A stretch of 8,208 nucleotides of DNA from Flavobacteriales bacterium UBA7443 (lineage in GTDB: Bacteria > Bacteroidota > Bacteroidia > Flavobacteriales_D > Sanyastnellaceae), in NCBI GenBank assembly GCA_002477505.1, contig DLQB01000105.1:1-8208 (forward strand), read 5' to 3'. The position numbers were made by a program, and so were the translations under genes. Positions 1 to 6,428 of this stretch are shown piece by piece (the stretch's first letter is position 1; every line of letters starts with the position of its first letter). The notes beneath the pieces were generated by a model. The model made no database searches. It saw only the letters and a list, made by a program, of their open reading frames with translations, and was not told where the DNA came from.

Positions 1-63
1 TTCGGGATCCATAACCCCTTTCAGTGCGTCCAATACTGCTTCTTCCGTCCATTCCATGTTCAT
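1..63 (-). CDS. Start of an Mrp/DUF59-type protein (partial, N-terminus only)
   Basis: Only the first 21 codons are inside the window; the gene continues past base 1. The peptide has the form MNMEWTEEAVLDALKGVMDP then E. The pattern of a short helix followed by V-x-DPE is how the DUF59 (MIP18-like) domain begins. In Bacteroidota this domain usually forms the N-terminus of Mrp/NBP35 (ApbC) P-loop ATPases, which act as iron-sulfur cluster carriers. The ATG at 63 overlaps the stop of the upstream gene in an ATGA, and a second in-frame ATG lies at 57. I prefer 63 because of the overlap, but 57 is possible. Location behind trmB and an MGMT-family gene fits an order I recall from Flavobacteriia (trmB, MGMT-family, Mrp, NifU-like). 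A stand-alone DUF59 protein of the SufT kind cannot be excluded, because the ATPase domain lies outside the window. Confidence 0.6.
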   Translation of the reverse strand, partial: MNMEWTEEAVLDALKGVMDPE

Positions 64-416
64 TCAATTTCGCATTCTACCATTGGATCCCAATGCAGTT
101 TCTCAAAATTCACAACGCGATTTTCCCGCACCTCTACTCCTTCTGCACGCAACAATTCTTCCATCGGCATGTTCGCTGAAAAATGCATCCGCCCCGAAAG
201 CAAACCCATTCGATTGACCACGCGATGGGCAGGAACAGGTGGCATGGCTTCAAACGAGCCATTCAACACCCAACCCACACGGCGAGCCGCTCCTTTTGAG
301 CCGATGCTAGCGGCAATCGACCCATATGAACTGACACGGCCCGCAGGAATGAGGCGCGTGATTGCGAAGACATCATTTCTGAATTGATCCGCGGAAGTCT
401 TGGGCATAGCAGCCAT
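60..416 (-). CDS. Alkyltransferase-like (ATL) DNA-binding protein, MGMT family, catalytic Cys replaced by Ala
   Basis: This 118-residue protein has the C-terminal DNA-binding fold of O6-alkylguanine-DNA alkyltransferases and little else. Visible family features are PAGRVSSYG (residues 24-32, with Tyr31 where the nucleotide-flipping Tyr lies), GAARRVGWVL (42-51, holding the arginine finger) and PAHRVVNRMG (62-71). In true alkyltransferases the last motif reads PCHRV and Cys takes the alkyl group. Here it is Ala63, so the protein cannot be a suicide methyltransferase. ATL proteins are known to bind O6-alkylguanine, flip it out and hand the lesion to nucleotide excision repair; that role is inferred here. 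I chose the ATG at 416, which overlaps the trmB stop as TGATG. An in-frame ATG at 464 would add 16 residues lying inside trmB with no family similarity. It is the middle gene of the trmB operon. Confidence 0.88.
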   Translation of the reverse strand: MAAMPKTSADQFRNDVFAITRLIPAGRVSSYGSIAASIGSKGAARRVGWVLNGSFEAMPPVPAHRVVNRMGLLSGRMHFSANMPMEELLRAEGVEVRENRVVNFEKLHWDPMVECEIE

Positions 417-1105
417 CAAATTTGAATCTGCAAGTAGTGGATTTTCCGGCCTTCTTCCAACCACATTTGCTCGTAAAAGGTCTTCACCTCCAGCAATTCC
501 CTCAAATCTTCCGGAACGCGTTCCATCAGCTCTCCATAGACATCCGCACTGTCATAATTGATCCGGTAGTTGGCCGCTTCGTAACTCTCTTTGGAAAGCG
601 CGTACAGCAGAGGACTATCGCTTTTCACATGGATCAGGCTGCCTGGCTTCAATATCTTCCGGTACCGCTTCTCAATGAAATGAGACGACGTGATTCGCTT
701 GGTTCCTTTCTCATCCTTCGGCTGCGGATCGCTGAAGGTTAACCAGATGCCGCTCACCTCATCGGGTGCAAAATACCGATCTATGAATTCAATACGCGTT
801 CGAAGAAATGCCACATTGCGGATATCTTCTTCGTTGATGGTCTTGGCCCCTTTCCACACGCGCTGGCCTTTGATATCGACGCCGATAAAATTGCAATCTG
901 GGTTTTTTCGCGCTTGCGCAATGGTGTATTCTCCTTTGCCACAGCCCAACTCCAAAACAATGGGATGATCGTTGCCAAACACTCGCTGGGACCATTCTCC
1001 GCGGAATTCAAAGTCCTTGCCATCAATGGCGTCCTGAAGTGTCGGTTCAAATACCCGTTCGAAGGTGGCCAGCTCCTTCCATTTTGCCAATTTTCCTTTG
1101 CCCAT
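416..1105 (-). CDS. trmB: tRNA (guanine-N7-)-methyltransferase TrmB
   Basis: TrmB transfers a methyl group from S-adenosylmethionine to N7 of G46 in the variable loop of tRNAs. The 229-residue product has the class I SAM-binding fold: motif I VLELGCGKGEYT (50-61), the following acidic strand end FIGVDIKG (73-80), and the substrate loop TFSDPQPKDEKGTKR (123-137), which is the Bacteroidota variant of FPDPWHKKRHNKRR. The C-terminal TFYEQMW (209-215) is the conserved T-x-Y-E element. The start at 1105 gives MGKGKLAKWKELATF, which matches how the family begins; an open frame runs upstream to 1195 but would overlap the divergent gene and adds 30 unrelated residues. Length fits the family. It is the first gene of a three-gene minus-strand operon, translationally coupled to the ATL gene. 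Confidence 0.95.
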   Translation of the reverse strand: MGKGKLAKWKELATFERVFEPTLQDAIDGKDFEFRGEWSQRVFGNDHPIVLELGCGKGEYTIAQARKNPDCNFIGVDIKGQRVWKGAKTINEEDIRNVAFLRTRIEFIDRYFAPDEVSGIWLTFSDPQPKDEKGTKRITSSHFIEKRYRKILKPGSLIHVKSDSPLLYALSKESYEAANYRINYDSADVYGELMERVPEDLRELLEVKTFYEQMWLEEGRKIHYLQIQI

Positions 1106-1113
1106 AGACTCGG

Positions 1114-1147
1114 CAAAATTACGGAACTTAGGCAGGATGAACGGCAA
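1114..1147 (-). promoter_or_regulatory. Candidate promoter for the trmB operon
   Basis: On the minus strand TAATTTTG (1121-1114) matches the Bacteroidota -7 consensus TAnnTTTG. A TTG at 1147-1145 lies 23 bases upstream, at the long end of the accepted spacing. Only eight bases separate the box from the trmB ATG, so a transcript from here would be almost leaderless. It overlaps the first codons of the divergent glycosyltransferase gene. The match is plausible but short enough to arise by chance. Confidence 0.33.
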
Positions 1148-2195
1148 TGAATTGAATCGACCTCGCGTATTGTTTGCAATTCTCGACTGGGGCATGGGCC
1201 ATGCTACCCGAAGTGCTCCATTAATTGCACATGCATTGGATCAAAATTGGATTGTCCATGTCGCTTCCAAGGGAACGGCACTTGCATTCCTTCGAACGGA
1301 GTTTGAGGGCACCAATGTGATTTTCCATAGCAAACCAGGGCCCGAAATCAAGTATGCACGGCACGGAAACCTGCTCAAAATCGCCTTGCAAATCCCTGCT
1401 TTTTTATCAAGCATTCGGTCCGAGAAGCGATGGTCCGTTGCGCAGGTCGCGCGGCATAACATTTCACACATTGTCAGCGACAATTGTTACGGTGTCGCCC
1501 ACCCAAGCGTGCCTTCTGCTTTGGTTTCGCATCAATTGCAACTTCCCGTTCCGTATCCGCTGCGATGGCTTGCGAAGGCATTTGTCATCCAACAAGCAAA
1601 ACGTTTCGAAGCCGTTTGGGTTCCCGATACTTCGGATTTCGCACTATCGGGTAGCCTGGCTTCCGCCAATCCCCTTCAGCATCAAACTTCGATTGGTGTG
1701 CTCAGCCGGTTGTCTTTGACCGAAGAAGCCGGACCATGGAACCGAGTTGGAATGGTCAGCGGTCCAGAGCCGCACCGAAGCCTCATGGAAGCTGCGCTGC
1801 GCCAGTGGATCATGGCCGATTCATCGCCCGGGCTTTTAATCGCGGGACGCCCGTCGGGCCAGCGGGAACAGGAAGGCAACCTAACGGTCTGGCCCAACCC
1901 ATCGCGCGATGAGCTTTCATCAGCCCTGAGCGGCGCCACCACAATTGTTTGCCGATCCGGTTACTCCTCCCTTTTGGACTTGGCCGCACTCGGAAAATCA
2001 GCCATTCTGGTCCCTACGCCTGGACAACCGGAACAACTTCAACTTGCCCGCCATTGGAAAAAGCGCTGGGGAATGGCCACCATGTCCCAATCCGAACTGG
2101 AACGAGGCTCATTGCCTGCCACAACCGGGGAGATTCTCGCGCATGAGCCGAACGTTTTGGCGTGTTCCGTGCTGCAGGGATTCGTGACCGATTAA
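1137..2195 (+). CDS. GT-B-fold glycosyltransferase-like protein (MurG/GT28-like), substrate unknown
   Basis: A 352-residue soluble protein with no signal peptide or membrane helix. The N-terminal half opens with a hydrophobic strand and the glycine loop DWGMGHATRS (17-26), the GxGH-type motif of MurG-like GT-B enzymes. It is followed by IVSDNCYG (112-119) and SHQL (131-134), positions typical of an acceptor-side domain. The C-terminal half has CRSGYSSLLDLAALG (272-286) and PTPGQPEQ (293-300), resembling the nucleotide-sugar site of GT28-type enzymes. I recall similar proteins being widespread in Bacteroidota under names such as 'glycosyltransferase'; the sugar and acceptor are unknown. I start it at 1137 (MNGNELNRPRVLFAIL, preceded by AGG). 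Extending to 1065 would run deep into trmB. It is divergent from trmB and 16 bases upstream of tadA. Confidence 0.72.
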   Translation: MNGNELNRPRVLFAILDWGMGHATRSAPLIAHALDQNWIVHVASKGTALAFLRTEFEGTNVIFHSKPGPEIKYARHGNLLKIALQIPAFLSSIRSEKRWSVAQVARHNISHIVSDNCYGVAHPSVPSALVSHQLQLPVPYPLRWLAKAFVIQQAKRFEAVWVPDTSDFALSGSLASANPLQHQTSIGVLSRLSLTEEAGPWNRVGMVSGPEPHRSLMEAALRQWIMADSSPGLLIAGRPSGQREQEGNLTVWPNPSRDELSSALSGATTIVCRSGYSSLLDLAALGKSAILVPTPGQPEQLQLARHWKKRWGMATMSQSELERGSLPATTGEILAHEPNVLACSVLQGFVTD

Positions 2196-2200
2196 CTTTG
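2193..2200 (+). promoter_or_regulatory. Candidate -7 promoter box for tadA
   Basis: TAACTTTG matches the Bacteroidota -7 consensus TAnnTTTG exactly. It begins on the stop codon of the glycosyltransferase gene and ends 11 bases before the tadA ATG. The upstream -33 element is weak: CTG at 2172-2174, 18 bases away, differs from TTG by one base. The same eight bases occur in front of mgtE. If used, the tadA mRNA would have only a handful of untranslated bases. Confidence 0.4.
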
Positions 2201-2211
2201 CTGCATTCAAA

Positions 2212-2679
2212 ATGGAACAGCCCAAAAACGATGAACATTTCATGCGCCTGGCATTGGCCGAGGCGCAATATGCGTTTGAACAGGACGAAGTTCCCGTCGG
2301 CGCAGTAATCGTAGCCCGCAATCAGGTCATTGCCCGCGCACACAATCTATGTGAGCGGCTTAATGACTTCACTGCACACGCTGAAATGCAAGCATTCACC
2401 GCTGCTTCGGAGTTCCTCGGTGGAAAGCACCTCGATCAATGCACCATATACGTCACACTCGAACCTTGTCCGATGTGCGCCGGGGCCGCATTCTGGACAC
2501 GGGTTGGACGAATCGTATTCGGGGCTTCGGATGAAAAACGGGGTTTTCAAAAGTGGGGCAACCATTCCAAGGATCGATTGATTCATCCGAAAACCACCGT
2601 TGACCGGGGTGTTCTGGAGGATGAGTGCAGTGCCTTGATCAAGTCATTTTTCGAGAGCAAGCGAAAAAAGCGACTGTAA
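2212..2679 (+). CDS. tadA: tRNA-specific adenosine-34 deaminase TadA
   Basis: TadA converts adenosine to inosine at wobble position 34 of tRNA-Arg(ACG), letting one tRNA read several codons. The 155-residue protein carries the complete zinc-dependent cytidine-deaminase-like active site: H56-A-E58, with E58 as proton shuttle, and P85-C86-x-x-C89 supplying the two zinc cysteines. DEVPVGAVIV (25-34) is the family's substrate-side loop. The Lys/Arg-rich tail (SKRKKRL) could help tRNA contact. Length is usual for bacterial TadA. The only good ATG is at 2212, 16 bases after the preceding stop. Related guanine or cytosine deaminases share the zinc motif, but VPVGA and the overall spacing favour TadA. 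Confidence 0.93.
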   Translation: MEQPKNDEHFMRLALAEAQYAFEQDEVPVGAVIVARNQVIARAHNLCERLNDFTAHAEMQAFTAASEFLGGKHLDQCTIYVTLEPCPMCAGAAFWTRVGRIVFGASDEKRGFQKWGNHSKDRLIHPKTTVDRGVLEDECSALIKSFFESKRKKRL

Positions 2680-2688
2680 ATCACAGTC
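2672..2688 (+). other. Small inverted repeat at the end of tadA
   Basis: GACTGT (2672-2677) and ACAGTC (2683-2688) pair perfectly over six base pairs around the loop AAATC, which contains most of the tadA stop codon. There is no T-run after it, so it is a poor intrinsic terminator. It may stabilise the tadA mRNA end or be accidental. It lies just upstream of the mgtE promoter candidate. Confidence 0.3.
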
Positions 2689-2692
2689 TGAA

Positions 2693-2723
2693 CTGCTCTA
2701 CTCGCAAGTCCTGTTTAACTTTG
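2693..2723 (+). promoter_or_regulatory. Candidate promoter for mgtE and the dehydrogenase
   Basis: TAACTTTG (2716-2723) matches the Bacteroidota -7 consensus exactly. CTG at 2693-2695, 20 bases upstream, is one base off the -33 TTG core. The box ends 16 bases before the mgtE ATG, so the leader would be short, leaving no room for an Mg2+-sensing riboswitch. The 60-base gap between tadA and mgtE holds nothing else I recognise apart from the small hairpin. Confidence 0.45.
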
Positions 2724-2739
2724 GGCAGCACCTTGCGTC

Positions 2740-4104
2740 ATGATCAACATCGACAAGAACCTCATCCAGCAATTAACGGATCGCATTGAAGCGGGTCAGG
2801 ACACAGAGCTGCGCGCATGGGCAAGCAATTTACACGCTACTGACATTGCGGAGATTCTCGACCAAATGCGCTTGGAGTCTGCGAGTTACCTATTCCGACT
2901 ACTGGACACCGAAGTCAAAGCTGACGTGCTCATTGAACTGGATGAAGATCAGCGTGCCGATTTGCTGTCGGGAATGACCGCCGAAGAAATTGCCGGAGGG
3001 GTTGTGGGACAATTGGATTCGGATGACGCCACCGATGTTCTGTCTGAACTCCCCCCCAACAAAGCAGAAGAGGTCATCGGACATTTGGACAATGACGAAC
3101 GTGCATCGGACATCCGAGATCTGCTCAACTACGAAGAAGGCACCGCAGGCGCGATGATGGCAAAGGAATTGGTCAAAGTTCAAGCGGAATGGACGGTGAC
3201 CCGGGCCATCCGTGAAATTCGACGGCAAGCGGAGGAATTGCACCAAGTCTATACCGTCTACGTGGTCGATACCGAAGAACGTCTAACGGGCCGACTCAGC
3301 ATGAAGCACCTGCTCTTGAGCGCTGAGAGCACGCGCTCCAAGATTGCAGAATTGCAGAGAGAGGAAGGGATTGTCACAATCCTAGCGCATGAGCCTTCTG
3401 AAAAGGCAACCATGTTGATGGAGCGTTACGATTTAGTTGCCTTGCCCGTGGTCGATTCGGAGCAAAAGCTGGTGGGACGCATCACCATTGATGACGCCGT
3501 CGACAGCATCATTGAAGACGCCGAACGGGATTACCAGCTCGCAAGCGGAATCTCAGAAGATGTTGAATCCAGTGACAGCGTGATTACACTAACTCGCGCG
3601 CGACTGCCCTGGCTGCTCATTGGCTTGATTGGTGGAATTGGCGGCGCATACGTCATCGGGTGGTTTGACATCAAAGAAAATGTCGAAATGGCACTGTTCA
3701 TTCCCCTGATCGCAGCGATGGGCGGAAACGTCGGTGTGCAATCCGCGGCAATTGTGGTCCAAGGTTTGGCTTCGAGCCATATCAACACGAACAATCTGCT
3801 CAGACGTTTATCAAAGGAGTTGGGTGTGGGAATCCTGAACGGCCTCATCTGCGGTTTGATCATATTAGGGGTGACCCTCTTGCTTAATTTCGGAGTGGCC
3901 TTGAGCATCACCGTGAGCCTCGCTTTGCTCTGTGTCATCATTTTCGCTGCCTTATTCGGAACGTTTGTCCCGCTGATGTTGCATCGTTACAACATTGATC
4001 CCGCCTTGGCCACTGGCCCCTTTATCACGACCGTCAATGACATCATCGGGTTGATGATTTATTTCGCAGTTGGAAGCCTAATCAGTGGCTTAATTCTCGG
4101 GTGA
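2740..4104 (+). CDS. mgtE: Magnesium transporter/channel MgtE
   Basis: MgtE is a homodimeric Mg2+-gated channel of the inner membrane. The 454-residue protein shows the full domain order: an acidic, helical MgtE N-domain (about 30-130, with repeated helix pairs such as DQRADLLSGM and PPNKAEEVIG), two CBS domains (about 137-260, each with a P-V-V-D or Y-V-V-D strand), a connecting helix, and a five-helix membrane domain (about 288-454). Membrane signatures are PLIAAMGGNVGVQS (322-335) and ATGPFITTVNDIIGL (424-438), whose Asp434 matches the pore aspartate described for Thermus MgtE. The acidic cytosolic domains are where Mg2+ closes the channel in the known structure. Length is normal. The dehydrogenase gene starts one base after the stop, so the two are almost certainly co-transcribed. 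Confidence 0.96.
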   Translation: MINIDKNLIQQLTDRIEAGQDTELRAWASNLHATDIAEILDQMRLESASYLFRLLDTEVKADVLIELDEDQRADLLSGMTAEEIAGGVVGQLDSDDATDVLSELPPNKAEEVIGHLDNDERASDIRDLLNYEEGTAGAMMAKELVKVQAEWTVTRAIREIRRQAEELHQVYTVYVVDTEERLTGRLSMKHLLLSAESTRSKIAELQREEGIVTILAHEPSEKATMLMERYDLVALPVVDSEQKLVGRITIDDAVDSIIEDAERDYQLASGISEDVESSDSVITLTRARLPWLLIGLIGGIGGAYVIGWFDIKENVEMALFIPLIAAMGGNVGVQSAAIVVQGLASSHINTNNLLRRLSKELGVGILNGLICGLIILGVTLLLNFGVALSITVSLALLCVIIFAALFGTFVPLMLHRYNIDPALATGPFITTVNDIIGLMIYFAVGSLISGLILG

Positions 4105-4105
4105 G

Positions 4106-5062
4106 ATGATGGAGCAGGTTGTTTTTCTCGATGCAGTTCATCCGGTTTTGTTTGAACGACTGGTGGCGCACGGCATGTCGTGCCGCTGGGAGAACCAGCT
4201 GAGCAGAGATGCGATCTTAGAAGGGTCACTTTCCAATGTACACGGCATTGTTTTGCGCTCCCGATTGACCCTGGACCTTCCCATGCTTCAGGCCATGCCT
4301 GAACTGAGATGGATTGCTCGCAGTGGCGCGGGGCTCGAAAACATCGATACCGCAGCAGCCGCAGACTCTGGCATTCAGGTGATCAACTCCCCTGAGGGCA
4401 ATGCGGCTTCTGTTGGAGAGCATGTGATTGGGCAGCTGCTCATGTTGCTGCACAAGCTTCATCAAGCCGATCGACATGTTCGTATTGGCGGTTGGGATCG
4501 CGAAGCCCATCGCGGTTCGGAACTCGGTCACCAGACAGTTGGAATCATCGGTTATGGGAACATGGGGCGCGCATTCGCTCAGCGGCTCGTTGGTTTCGAT
4601 TGCCGCGTCCTCGCCCATGATATCGCCAAACGCGGTTTCAACGGCGAATATGGTGTTGAAGAGGTCGGAATGGATGCCATTTTTACCCATTGCGATGTGG
4701 TTTCTATCCATGTCCCTTTGACAGAAATAACGGAACAAATGGTTCGCACGGACTGGATTCATAAGTTCAAAAAGCCCATCATTCTCATCAACTCTTCACG
4801 AGGAGCGGTGGTGGACACTTTGTCAGTGGCTGAAGGACTAACCTCAAGCCACCTCAGAGGGGCAATATTGGATGTGCTTGAATACGAAAAGAAAAGCTTG
4901 GAAGGACTGGCGGCACGCCCGAATGCCCTGAGCGCCTTGACACGAGACGATCGTGTTGTGCTGTCTCCGCATGTGGCAGGTTGGAGCCAAGAAAGTTATT
5001 TCAAGCTCAGCAATATTCTGGCCGACAAAATTCTTGGGGCTGCCAAGGCTCTCAAAAATTAG
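4106..5062 (+). CDS. NAD-dependent D-2-hydroxyacid dehydrogenase (phosphoglycerate dehydrogenase-like)
   Basis: A 318-residue cytosolic oxidoreductase of the D-isomer-specific 2-hydroxyacid dehydrogenase family. The Rossmann loop GIIGYGNMG (146-154) binds the dinucleotide, and Asp172 at the end of the next strand (LAHD) favours NAD over NADP. The catalytic set is present: Arg232 in INSSRGAVVD, Glu261 in LDVLEYE, and His289 in SPHVAGW. ARSGAGLENID (71-81) is the substrate-side loop. There is no C-terminal ACT domain, so serine feedback as in E. coli SerA is unlikely. Such proteins are often called phosphoglycerate dehydrogenase in Bacteroidota, but no serC or serB is nearby, so the substrate is open and I give no symbol. 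The start at 4106 is one base after mgtE; ATG 4109 is equally possible. I recall this mgtE-dehydrogenase order from Flavobacteriia. Confidence 0.86.
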   Translation: MMEQVVFLDAVHPVLFERLVAHGMSCRWENQLSRDAILEGSLSNVHGIVLRSRLTLDLPMLQAMPELRWIARSGAGLENIDTAAAADSGIQVINSPEGNAASVGEHVIGQLLMLLHKLHQADRHVRIGGWDREAHRGSELGHQTVGIIGYGNMGRAFAQRLVGFDCRVLAHDIAKRGFNGEYGVEEVGMDAIFTHCDVVSIHVPLTEITEQMVRTDWIHKFKKPIILINSSRGAVVDTLSVAEGLTSSHLRGAILDVLEYEKKSLEGLAARPNALSALTRDDRVVLSPHVAGWSQESYFKLSNILADKILGAAKALKN

Positions 5063-5121
5063 GGCAGTCTATCCGCAAAGTGGTTTCTGACCAATCCACC
5101 GCCATGAAAGATGATAATGGC

Positions 5122-5595
5122 TCAATTGCCCGACTGGGTCCGCTCCCTGCCAGAAGCAGAGTACAGCACCTTCAAGGCAGAGGCCTTGCGCAATTCCTGC
5201 TTCACATCGGTGACGATTCCCATTTTCGTGTCTTTGTCCACCTTTAAGGAAACCCACATCTTGCTCTGTTCAGATTCAGCTAAAGTCAATCGCTCTGTAC
5301 TGACCCAGTCTTGAATCATTTCGGGAGAAGAAAAAGCATCATTCAATTGCATGACCGGCTCCGTTCCATAGCGCCGATCCATAGGGACACCGATGTTCAC
5401 GTAACGAATCAAGTGCTTCTTTTCAATCTTGTACAACTCCGATGCTTCCGGGCGAATCAATCGGACCTTCTCTTCTTCGGTTCGCAGGACCGTGGCGACC
5501 ATGAAGAAGAACAGCAACATGAATACGATGTCCGGCAGCGAGGCTGTCGAAATCGTGGCCATGCCCCGCTTATTTCCTTTTCTAAACTTTCCCAT
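5122..5595 (-). CDS. exbD: ExbD/TolR-type biopolymer transporter, short copy
   Basis: ExbD works with ExbB to harvest the proton gradient and drive TonB-dependent outer-membrane uptake. This 157-residue copy has a short basic cytoplasmic tail (KFRKGNKRG), one membrane helix (about 18-37), and a periplasmic domain to the end. The helix holds Asp22 in SLPDIVFMLLFFF, the conserved proton-carrying aspartate. The periplasmic part is divergent but ends with an ExbD-like segment (SLKVDKDTKMGIVTDVKQEL, residues 116-135). I chose ATG 5595, one base after the stop of the long exbD; an open frame extends to 5667 but lies inside that gene. It is the last gene of the operon and converges on the dehydrogenase with a 59-base gap. 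That gap has no convincing terminator on either strand. Confidence 0.88.
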   Translation of the reverse strand: MGKFRKGNKRGMATISTASLPDIVFMLLFFFMVATVLRTEEEKVRLIRPEASELYKIEKKHLIRYVNIGVPMDRRYGTEPVMQLNDAFSSPEMIQDWVSTERLTLAESEQSKMWVSLKVDKDTKMGIVTDVKQELRKASALKVLYSASGRERTQSGN

Positions 5596-5596
5596 A

Positions 5597-6421
5597 TCAG
5601 TAGTAAGTTGATCCTTCGCGCGGCTCAGCCTCAGAGATTCGTTGCGGATATACCGAACGAACCGCAATGATTTTCTTCAGCAATTCACCATCCTCCGTAT
5701 TGCGATCGTACAAATCCTCCAACTCTTTGTAGGTGCGACCAAACTTAGCCACCGCTAACTCATCCCGCAATTCGTTCACCGCAGACTGCAATTCATTCTG
5801 CACCTGCAGGTAAGTGTCATACGTCGTTGCATTGTCATTCTGCATGGAAATCAATGCTGAAGGCGGCAATTCCTTGTAATCCCCATCCAATAGCTCGATG
5901 GTCGCCAGCTTGTCTTCCCAACTCGCCAATACCTTGGTGTAGTTTTTTCGCCGGTTGTCGTCTTCGGCTGCGGCTACAAAAGCTTCGTATTCTGCAATCC
6001 GTTGTTTTACATCCACCTTTCTCACCCACAGGCGTTCGGGGAAAGCCGCATTGGTTTTTCCATTGGCTCCCGTCACCAGAACAACTTCCCGGTTTTTGCC
6101 GACCGTCTCCCGGCCCACGGGATGTGCCATGATGCCATCGCCCGTAGCAATGAGGAAATCCTTCGCCTTGTCTTTGAGGTCTTCAATGTCCAATGGCTCC
6201 GCTTCAACGAGCAATTCGTCCAAGAAATTCACCTTCACATTGAAAACATTCTGTTCCTTCGCCTGAGGCACATCAATGTCTGGAGGCACCGGAGGAGGAA
6301 GCTGTCGCTTGATTCCTTCGTCCGAATCAATGGTGGTCGTAACCAGCCAAAAGATCAGAAGCAGGAACGCGATATCCGCCATCGAGCCTGCGTTGATTTC
6401 TGCTAATTCTCGGCGTGCCAT
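5597..6421 (-). CDS. exbD: ExbD/TolR-type biopolymer transporter, long copy with inserted segment
   Basis: This 274-residue protein is roughly twice the length of enterobacterial ExbD. The N-terminus EINAGSMADIAFLLLIFWLV (8-27) is the classical ExbD membrane helix with proton-carrying Asp16. A Pro-rich stretch (41-52) leads to the periplasm. Residues 59-90 (NVFNVKVNFLDELLVEAEPL onward) look like the first half of the ExbD periplasmic domain. The second half seems to resume near ALISMQNDNATTYDTYLQVQ (189-208). Between them are about 95 residues rich in Lys, Glu and Ala, partly helical by appearance. A helical tail (210-255) follows. Paired exbD genes are usual in Bacteroidota and probably form mixed dimers inside the ExbB pentamer. 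The stop lies one base before the next ATG, and seven bases separate it from the gene upstream. Confidence 0.88.
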   Translation of the reverse strand: MARRELAEINAGSMADIAFLLLIFWLVTTTIDSDEGIKRQLPPPVPPDIDVPQAKEQNVFNVKVNFLDELLVEAEPLDIEDLKDKAKDFLIATGDGIMAHPVGRETVGKNREVVLVTGANGKTNAAFPERLWVRKVDVKQRIAEYEAFVAAAEDDNRRKNYTKVLASWEDKLATIELLDGDYKELPPSALISMQNDNATTYDTYLQVQNELQSAVNELRDELAVAKFGRTYKELEDLYDRNTEDGELLKKIIAVRSVYPQRISEAEPREGSTYY

Positions 6422-6428
6422 TCTTCTC

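Noticed and set aside
2680..2739. Mg2+-sensing riboswitch in the mgtE leader
   Set aside because: The gap is only 60 bases and the promoter candidate lies 16 bases from the ATG, too short for a known Mg2+ riboswitch.
3051..3057. Seven-C run inside mgtE as a frameshift or phase-variable site
   Set aside because: The MgtE frame is intact through all domains on both sides, and nothing suggests a switch.
4226..4762. 178-codon minus-strand open frame opposite the dehydrogenase
   Set aside because: The plus-strand protein has complete catalytic motifs; the antisense frame shows none and no start context.
5080..5099. Hairpin GTGG...CCAC / TGGT...ACCA between the dehydrogenase and exbD as a bidirectional terminator
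   Set aside because: The two pairings are alternatives of only four base pairs each and no T-run follows on either strand.
5827..6406. Several overlapping plus-strand open frames opposite the long exbD
   Set aside because: They are antisense shadows of a well-supported gene, with compositions typical of reverse-frame translation and no recognisable domains.
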